In this document: piece by piece, positions 7,726-11,550 of the stretch
How positions within the stretch are numbered: position 1 is the first letter of the stretch
Layout: each line of letters opens with the position of its first letter
Source of the DNA: Bacteroidia bacterium
Lineage (GTDB): Bacteria > Bacteroidota > Bacteroidia > Chitinophagales > Saprospiraceae
Assembly: GCA_030431945.1 (NCBI GenBank)
Contig: JAUIIF010000078.1
Coordinates: forward strand, 1 to 11,550
Direction of reading: 5' to 3'
Length of the DNA: 11,550 nt
The notes under the pieces: generated by a model
What the model was told of the DNA's origin: nothing
The model's input: only the letters and a program-made list of their open reading frames with translations
Databases searched by the model: none
Program-made: the position numbers and the translations under genes

Positions 7726-8355
7726 CAACACCGTGGTCATGCCCTTAGGATAAGGTTCCCCCATCAATTGTACCATTCGTTGGAACACCCCCTGATCTTC
7801 TACGAAATTTTTGTCGCCTAAATCCAGTACGACTACCGGTAGGTCCTTTTGGCTGCCGAAATAGTTGAAATAGGCAGCCTGTACGTTCGCCAGGTAATCA
7901 TCCTGGATCTCCTGTTCATACTCTCGCCCGCGCTTCGCGATGTTGGCCTGTAAAGCCTCCACGGGGCGATGGAGATAAACGATTAACTCCGGATTGGGAA
8001 ATCCTGCATCCATAACTTTGAAGAGCCGGGAAAACAACCGGAATTCTTCTTCCGGTAAGGTGTTTCTGGCGAAGAGCAGGGTTTTGATAAAAATGTAGTC
8101 AGCAATAACCCCATTAGTGAACAGGTCGGATTGAGCGAGTTCTGCCTGCAGTTGCTTATGGCGCTCGGCCATGAAAAATAGCTCGACCGGAAAGGCATAA
8201 CGCTCCGGTTCCCGGTAAAATGGCGGAAGAAACGGGTTGTCGCTGAATTCTTCGAGGATGAGCCGACGGTTAAAGTCATGCGCCAATTGCGAGGCCAGGG
8301 TCGTTTTCCCGGCACCAATATTGCCCTCGATAGCGATAAAACTGGGTAACACCAT
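7720..8355 (-). CDS. Deoxynucleoside kinase (deoxyadenosine/deoxyguanosine kinase type)
   Basis: 211 residues, the usual length for bacterial dNKs. The P-loop is GNIGAGKT at residues 11-18. E36 in the LEEFSDNPFLPPFY segment is the conserved catalytic/substrate-contacting glutamate. FFMAERHKQL (61-70) and VIADYIFIKTLLFA (83-96) match the family's substrate-binding helix and DRS-like region, and the lid carries RGREYE (142-147). The enzyme phosphorylates deoxynucleosides with ATP in the dNTP salvage pathway in the cytoplasm. It is divergent from folK over a 99-nt gap, an arrangement I recall as common in Bacteroidota. The exact nucleoside preference cannot be read from sequence alone. Confidence 0.92.
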   Translation of the reverse strand: MVLPSFIAIEGNIGAGKTTLASQLAHDFNRRLILEEFSDNPFLPPFYREPERYAFPVELFFMAERHKQLQAELAQSDLFTNGVIADYIFIKTLLFARNTLPEEEFRLFSRLFKVMDAGFPNPELIVYLHRPVEALQANIAKRGREYEQEIQDDYLANVQAAYFNYFGSQKDLPVVVLDLGDKNFVEDQGVFQRMVQLMGEPYPKGMTTVLV

Positions 8356-8382
8356 GAAGCTGTGGGTCTCGGAGGTTTTTGG

Positions 8383-8390
8383 TAGTTTTG
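8383..8390 (+). promoter_or_regulatory. Candidate Bacteroidota -7 promoter element for folK
   Basis: TAGTTTTG matches the TAnnTTTG -7 consensus at all fixed positions and lies 64 nt upstream of the folK ATG. No good -33 TTTG/TTG element is visible at the normal distance. A related sequence (TTTGGTGGTTTAGC) is present on the minus strand at about 8431-8444, facing the kinase gene. Confidence 0.35.
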
Positions 8391-8454
8391 GCCCTCCGGC
8401 AATAATACGTCAATCATGGCGGATGACCCGCTAAACCACCAAATATCCGAGTAA

Positions 8455-8907
8455 ATGCAGTTGACCCTAGCCCTGGGAGCAAATCTTGGTGACCGACGGA
8501 AGACCCTGGCCACTGCCCGCCAGTTGATCCGGGAACAAATAGGCCCGGAAATTGCAGCAACCTCACTCCATGAAACCAAGGCCTGGGGGCATAAGGAACA
8601 ACCTGACTTTCTCAATCAGGTAATGGTGGTGGCCATTCAGCAGCCGGCTTTGCTGCAGCTGGCCGCCGCCGGTAAGGTGCCGCAATTGCTCCATCAGGTC
8701 CTCGACCGTACCCAGCACATCGAAAGCTTGCTTGGCCGGCAACGTCACGAGCACTGGGGCCCGAGAACGTGTGATATAGACCTGATCTTTGTCGGGGATC
8801 TTCGTTTTGAAGATCATCGCATCAGCCTGCCGCACCCGTGGTGGTCGGAGCGGGACTTCGTTGGGGGCATCATTCGCCGTGAATTGCCCTGGTTGTTAGT
8901 ACCCTAA
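8455..8907 (+). CDS. folK: 2-amino-4-hydroxy-6-hydroxymethyldihydropteridine pyrophosphokinase (HPPK)
   Basis: 150 residues. It transfers pyrophosphate from ATP to 6-hydroxymethyl-7,8-dihydropterin, the step before dihydropteroate synthase in folate biosynthesis. The N-terminus LTLALGANLGDRR is the family's first strand and ATP-facing loop. The middle has the typical FLNQVMVV strand and the helix HIESLLGRQRHEHW. The PROSITE-type signature GPRTCDIDLIF (102-112) contains the two Mg-binding aspartates D107 and D109, and SLPHPWWSERDF fits the closing segment. The C-terminal RRELPWLLVP is slightly unusual but of normal length. folK and the divergent dNK gene supply folate and nucleotide metabolism. 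Confidence 0.93.
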   Translation: MQLTLALGANLGDRRKTLATARQLIREQIGPEIAATSLHETKAWGHKEQPDFLNQVMVVAIQQPALLQLAAAGKVPQLLHQVLDRTQHIESLLGRQRHEHWGPRTCDIDLIFVGDLRFEDHRISLPHPWWSERDFVGGIIRRELPWLLVP

Positions 8908-8918
8908 TCAAACAGCCC

Positions 8919-9738
8919 TCAGCGGAGAAATGGATCGCTCAGGTGTTCTGCGGTCAGAATAGTTCGGTCTGCCGTCATGTTGAGGAAATCCACTAAGGCC
9001 TGATACAAAGGATCAGGTCGCCTACGCTGAGTGTATGCTTGCGGAAAGCCTTCAGCGTCAGCATCCGGTAAAGTGGTTCCTGATTGAGTTTGTCAGCGAC
9101 GGTCTCCAGGTCAGTGCCCATTTCAATCGGACTGGCCATCGTCTCCCGCGCCTGTTCGATGATGTTGTTTGCCCGCCCATCCCAGAAAAAAGCGGCGGTT
9201 TCCGGACCCGGATTGCCGGGTGCCGGTGGGGAGTAATACCCCACGGCTGGCAGAGATGGGGGCCGAGGAAGCCGTAAGAAACAAAGGGTCACCACCCAGG
9301 GCAAAGGAGTTCCTGGTGGTATGGCCCCCGCGAATGCCCTGACTGAAGCGTTTAGGGTCCCCGAAGGCAGCGGCCTGGCTGTGGCAGCTGCTGCAGGAGG
9401 TTTCTCCCGTGGCGGATAAGCGCGTATCGTAAAAAAGTACCCGGCCAAGTACGGCGCGGCGCATTTGTGTGGGCGTGAACTCACGCACTGTATTTTGGGT
9501 CGCCAGGTGATCCGGGACAGTCGGGAGGGGGACGTCAATGTCCTGCGCAATGTTTAACTCCCGGCTGATGACCTCGTAGGCGGCATCCGAATACCTTAAA
9601 GGGTTGTTGATATTGTCTAAAGGCTCGGGAATCCGCTCATCGAGGATGGTGAAGTCTGGTTTGCAGGCAACCATGAGTAGGGCTGCGCCCAGCAGGATAG
9701 GGTAGAGGTGGTGCTTCTTAAAAGTGACGTTTTGTCAT
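8919..9738 (-). pseudogene. Decayed di-heme cytochrome c peroxidase (MauG/CcpA family) with two frameshifts and an internal deletion
   Basis: The reconstructed product starts at the ATG at 9738 (MTKRHF) and continues, after skipping one T of a TTTT run (plus-strand AAAA 9720-9723), into KKHHLYPILLGAALLMVAC, a lipoprotein signal. The first heme domain follows: LGRVLFYDTRLSATGETSC, the CSSCH heme site at 9381-9395 and TTRNSFALGG. A second one-base shift at the GGGG run (plus-strand 9239-9242) is needed to reach YYSPPAPGNPGPETAAFFWD, then SPIEMGTDLETVADKL. Near 9000-9019 the frame breaks again (in-frame TAG at 8993-8995). A third frame continues as LYQALVDFLNMTADRTILTA, ending SDPFLR with TGA at 8919-8921, a typical peroxidase C-terminus. 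Only about 159 codons separate CSSCH from the stop, roughly 100 fewer than the family needs, and no second CxxCH exists. The live enzyme would reduce peroxide in the periplasm. Confidence 0.8.
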
Positions 9739-9896
9739 CGTTTTGTGAAGCCAGGGGGGGGTAATCTCCAAATCGTTTTTTGCGCGGCCGCAGGTGCAGC
9801 CATAGGTCTGATCAGCAGGGTGGTACACCCCGGCTGGGCTGCTACCTCAAGGATAAAACCAGGTAGCGACTTTTCGCTGCTGCCGCCGTGAGTTCG
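9739..9896. other. Intergenic region with nested stem-loops between the AraC gene and the peroxidase pseudogene
   Basis: A nested stem is visible: GCAGCC (9796-9801)/GGCTGC (9837-9842), CAGC (9813-9816)/GCTG (9833-9836) and GGGTG (9818-9822)/CACCC (9826-9830, loop GTA). Next to it is a perfect 7-bp inverted repeat GCTACCT (9841-9847)/AGGTAGC (9861-9867). A run of eight G residues lies at 9754-9761. No T tract adjoins these stems, so calling them terminators is not justified. Confidence 0.35.
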
Positions 9897-10403
9897 CTAC
9901 CCCAACCTTGTTGCCTGACGTACCGCACGGGGAGATTGACCAAACTCCCGGCGGAAAGCCCGGGAAAAATAATTAGGATCCGTAAACCCAAGACTGTAAG
10001 CGATTTCGGAAACATTGTCCCGGGTGCGGCACAACAGGTTAAGGGCCTTATGCAAACGGACACTACGGATATAATCGGTAGGGTTTTTTCCCGTCAGCTC
10101 TTTCAGGCGCCGAAACAACTGGGAGTGGCTCAAGTGTACAGCCGCCATTAATTCCCGGATGCCCAAAGCCGTATTATCAATTTCCCGCTCAATGAGCTGA
10201 TCAATCGTCTGCAGAAAAGCCCGGGCTTCGCTTTTATCAGTGGCGGCAACCGCCACCGGAACGCTTTGGCCGGAACCGGTAAGGTGGCTGGCCGTAGAAA
10301 CATAGGTATAGGTGAGGGTGGGTAAGGTGGTGGGAATCGAATAAGTCATTGCTCGGAAATTATCGGATAAACGCTCCATCAGCGCCGGAAGGTTGTCTGC
10401 CAT
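9897..10403 (-). CDS. Short AraC-family (HTH_18) transcription regulator
   Basis: 168 residues. The ATG at 10403 is immediately preceded by an in-frame TGA, so the frame cannot extend upstream. The C-terminal half (about 64-163) is a complete AraC DNA-binding domain. The first HTH is around GIRELMAAVHLSHSQLFRRL (81-100), followed by the KELTGKNPTDYIRSVRLHKA linker helix. The second HTH is VSEIAYSLGFTDPNYFSRAF (131-150), followed by FGQSPRA. The N-terminal 63 residues match no ligand-binding cupin or sensor domain I recognise, so the protein may be a regulator with a degenerate sensor or a truncated one. It lies upstream of and parallel to the peroxidase pseudogene, its possible former target. 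A 10-bp direct repeat 53-84 nt upstream of its start could be an autoregulatory site. Confidence 0.88.
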   Translation of the reverse strand: MADNLPALMERLSDNFRAMTYSIPTTLPTLTYTYVSTASHLTGSGQSVPVAVAATDKSEARAFLQTIDQLIEREIDNTALGIRELMAAVHLSHSQLFRRLKELTGKNPTDYIRSVRLHKALNLLCRTRDNVSEIAYSLGFTDPNYFSRAFRREFGQSPRAVRQATRLG

Positions 10404-10740
10404 TCATAGCCTGGTATGACCAAAGGTTACCCTTACCCAGGTAATTTCTGCCGGTAACTACCTGATACAAGGGGTAAAACTACCTGAATTCGGGTGGCCT
10501 TCTTCCTTCTCAGGGGCTGGGGCGCTATCATCACCCTGAGAGATCATTTGCCGGGCTGACTTCGCCGGGCAATAATTTTCCATCACCTGAATTTGTACTT
10601 ACTCCACCATATTTATTCTTTTGTCCCCGGTTACTAACCAGTCCGGTTTTCGTAAAAAAAACGAATCAGGCGGGTAACCTTCCCTGTATTCGTTATATTT
10701 ACCTACACAGACCCAATATTCATTAAGCAAACCTGTCATT
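10404..10740. promoter_or_regulatory. Divergent regulatory region between the AraC gene and the small poly-proline ORF
   Basis: 337 nt without a supported gene. It contains the direct repeat AACTACCTGA (10456-10465 and 10478-10487) and a perfect 8-bp inverted repeat TCTCAGGG/CCCTGAGA (10508-10515/10534-10541, 18-nt spacer). A perfect 7-bp inverted repeat AACGAAT/ATTCGTT (10660-10666/10688-10694) abuts TATATTTA (10694-10701), a near-match to the TAnnTTTG -7 element placed 40 nt before the ATG at 10741. GCCGGGC occurs twice at about 10549 and 10564. These are read directly; promoter activity is inferred. Confidence 0.4.
10456..10487. repeat. Tandem 10-bp direct repeat, candidate operator
   Basis: AACTACCTGA occurs exactly at 10456-10465 and 10478-10487, start-to-start distance 22 bp, about two helical turns. 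Pairs of direct half-sites spaced near 21 bp are typical of AraC-family binding sites, and the repeat lies 53-84 nt upstream of the AraC gene. A partial copy (ACCTGAATT) appears at 10482-10490 and again at 10585-10593. Confidence 0.45.
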
Positions 10741-10959
10741 ATGAAATCTTTCACTAACCAGAACAGTTGCCGCGAGCTTACCAGCGCTACGGCAGCTTTC
10801 GCTCCCCCCGGAAAGCGGGCCCACCGTTTCCTTTTCAACAGCCTCGCCCTGGTGGCTTATGCCGAGTATAAGGAGGATGATGGAGACCGTCCTCCTCCCC
10901 CGCCGCCGCCACCGGATACCTCCGAAGGAATGAAGGTTCCGGTGACTACGGATGAATAA
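10741..10959 (+). CDS. 72-codon small ORF with an eight-proline run (leader peptide or small protein)
   Basis: Starts at the ATG at 10741 and ends with TAA at 10957-10959. The N-terminal half is mixed (MKSFTNQNSCRELTSATAAF), with a short hydrophobic patch at 30-40 (FLFNSLALVAY) and then the acidic segment EYKEDDGDR. Codons 51-58 (10891-10914) encode eight consecutive prolines by four different codon types, followed by Asp, and the tail is SEGMKVPVTTDE. The varied proline codons argue against a simple nucleotide repeat. I recognise no family. The gene lies 46 nt upstream of the exported TPR-like gene, and its last codons take part in the alternative RNA pairings described separately. It could be a translated leader that stalls ribosomes at PP-D, or an ordinary small protein. 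Coding status is not proven. Confidence 0.5.
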   Translation: MKSFTNQNSCRELTSATAAFAPPGKRAHRFLFNSLALVAYAEYKEDDGDRPPPPPPPPDTSEGMKVPVTTDE

Positions 10960-10999
10960 ATTCTCCAAAATCCGTTAGTTTGGCGGCGCCAACTACGGA
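10945..10999 (+). promoter_or_regulatory. Mutually exclusive hairpins before the start of the exported TPR-like gene
   Basis: ACTACGGAT (10945-10953, end of the small ORF) is complementary to ATCCGTTAGT (10970-10979): 9 bp with one bulge. The same middle segment, extended to 10984, pairs with the downstream copy GCCAACTACGGA (10988-10999): about 12 bp with two bulged T residues and a 3-nt loop. The two structures cannot coexist. The second one ends 6 nt before the ATG at 11006 and would mask the start region. ACTACGGA occurs as an exact direct repeat, 47 nt apart. Confidence 0.45.
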
Positions 11000-11005
11000 A
11001 TTACT

Positions 11006-11550
11006 ATGAGTATACACCTTTCTGCCTTTCGAAAGCTCGTTGCTGCGCTGTGCGCGGTGACGAGCTTTTTTTCGGTATTGGCAGCACAGGCTTCGGATAC
11101 TCAGGCACTTCCTGCACCCATTGACCAGGCGCACGAAATCGCTACACTCCTGCACGTTGCCGGGTATCACTTATCCTTAAGGGCTCCGCTGGTAATGCAG
11201 GCGGTACGCTTCGAGCCGGAATTGATGACTGTCCCTCCCCCAATAACGGATTACTCAGGAGCTGTGAATGGCCTGGTCTCGTCACTCAGCAAAGGACAAC
11301 GGCAAGACAGTACGCTGATACTGGCCCTGGCCAGGTTAAAGGTCGTTTCTCCGGAAGGGTACGCGCTGGCGGGGCAGGTGCTGGATACCGTGGCGTACAG
11401 CAGTTTATGGCAGTATAAAGATGAACAAGCGGCTATTTGCTACCGTGAAGCTGCAGCTATTCACCTGCAGTTGCGCAAATTTGATGATGCCTGCTGGAGC
11501 TTATTGAACTACGGGGAAGCACGCAAGCGCAGCAAGAAGTATTCCGCGGC
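11006..11550 (+). CDS. Exported protein with TPR-like helices, N-terminal part (runs off the window)
   Basis: The frame is open from the ATG at 11006 to the window end: 181 complete codons, no stop. Residues 1-29 are a strong Sec signal peptide (MSIHLSAFRKLVAALCAVTS, then FFSVLAAQA with probable cleavage after AQA), which supports this start. The mature part begins with a helix-rich segment including DQAHEIATLLHVAGYHLSLR. From about residue 95 it shows paired amphipathic helices resembling TPRs (LILALARLKVVSPEGYALAG; YKDEQAAICYREAAAIHLQL; FDDACWSLLNYGEARKRSKK). By analogy with the kinase at 1499 it could be the periplasmic sensor part of a TPR histidine kinase, or another TPR envelope protein; the missing C-terminus would decide. 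A terminator-like hairpin lies within its signal-peptide codons. Confidence 0.75.
   Translation, partial: MSIHLSAFRKLVAALCAVTSFFSVLAAQASDTQALPAPIDQAHEIATLLHVAGYHLSLRAPLVMQAVRFEPELMTVPPPITDYSGAVNGLVSSLSKGQRQDSTLILALARLKVVSPEGYALAGQVLDTVAYSSLWQYKDEQAAICYREAAAIHLQLRKFDDACWSLLNYGEARKRSKKYSA
11032..11072 (+). terminator. Terminator-like hairpin with T7 tract inside the signal-peptide codons of the downstream gene
   Basis: AAAGCTCGT (11032-11040) and ACGAGCTTT (11060-11068) form a perfect 9-bp stem. An inner GCGC/GCGC stem (11045-11048/11052-11055, loop TGT) lies inside it, and a run of seven T residues covers 11066-11072. This has the form of an intrinsic terminator or attenuator. It begins 26 nt after the start codon at 11006, so an initiating ribosome would normally melt it. 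Confidence 0.5.

Noticed and set aside
7983..8615. 210-codon minus-strand frame across the dNK start and into folK
   Set aside because: It overlaps both dNK and folK, each with full family motifs. The translation is rich in Ser, Arg and Pro, as expected from an out-of-frame reading.
10654..10661. Run of eight A residues, considered as an intrinsic terminator tract for a minus-strand transcript
   Set aside because: Read on the minus strand it is a T tract, but the only flanking stem (TTCGT/ACGAA) is 5 bp with the run as its loop, so it is not terminator-like.
10599..10968. Two minus-strand frames (79 and 81 codons) across the poly-proline ORF
   Set aside because: Both are antisense to the small ORF, with no domain or signal peptide. 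The varied proline codons are better explained by plus-strand coding.
1..11550. tRNA, rRNA, CRISPR array or insertion sequence
   Set aside because: No cloverleaf-like or rRNA-like segment, no regularly spaced repeats, and no transposase frame or paired terminal repeats were seen on either strand.

Overview
The window looks like chromosomal DNA of a Bacteroidota bacterium. A Saprospirales/Lewinella-like member is my best guess, because GC content is moderate to slightly high, start codons lack clear Shine-Dalgarno sequences, and the gene families are typical of the group: a TPR-LytS kinase with a LytTR regulator, a deoxynucleoside kinase next to folK, an Asp-box lipoprotein and an AraC-type HTH protein. 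The placement rests on protein character only; no database search was possible.

Layout. Positions 1-153 hold the last 50 codons of an O-methyltransferase-like gene. After a structured 246-nt leader come a secreted SIMPL-like protein (400-1431), a membrane TPR histidine kinase (1499-3358) and its probable LytTR response regulator (3507-4259). A convergent lipoprotein with six Asp-box repeats follows (4380-5426, minus). A plus-strand cluster of three small genes (5748-7016) encodes an exported NTF2/SnoaL-like protein, a three-helix membrane protein and a hypothetical protein. Its last gene overlaps tail to tail with a DUF3291 gene (6970-7455, minus). A deoxynucleoside kinase (7720-8355, minus) and folK (8455-8907, plus) diverge from a shared 99-nt promoter region.

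From 8919 onward the region is accessory in character. A di-heme cytochrome c peroxidase gene on the minus strand (8919-9738) is decayed: it has two single-base frameshifts and an internal deletion that removed the second heme domain. Upstream lies a short AraC-family regulator (9897-10403, minus). Its 5' region carries a 10-bp direct repeat spaced 22 bp apart, a plausible autoregulatory operator.

The most interesting segment is 10741-11550. A 72-codon ORF contains eight consecutive prolines followed by Asp, a strong ribosome-stall motif. It is followed by a segment that can pair either with the end of the small ORF or with the region just before the next start codon. The next gene (11006 to the window end, an exported protein with TPR-like helices) has a terminator-like hairpin with seven T residues inside its signal-peptide codons. 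Together these suggest a translation-controlled attenuator in front of a possible sensor gene. The structural elements are visible in the sequence; the mechanism is inference.
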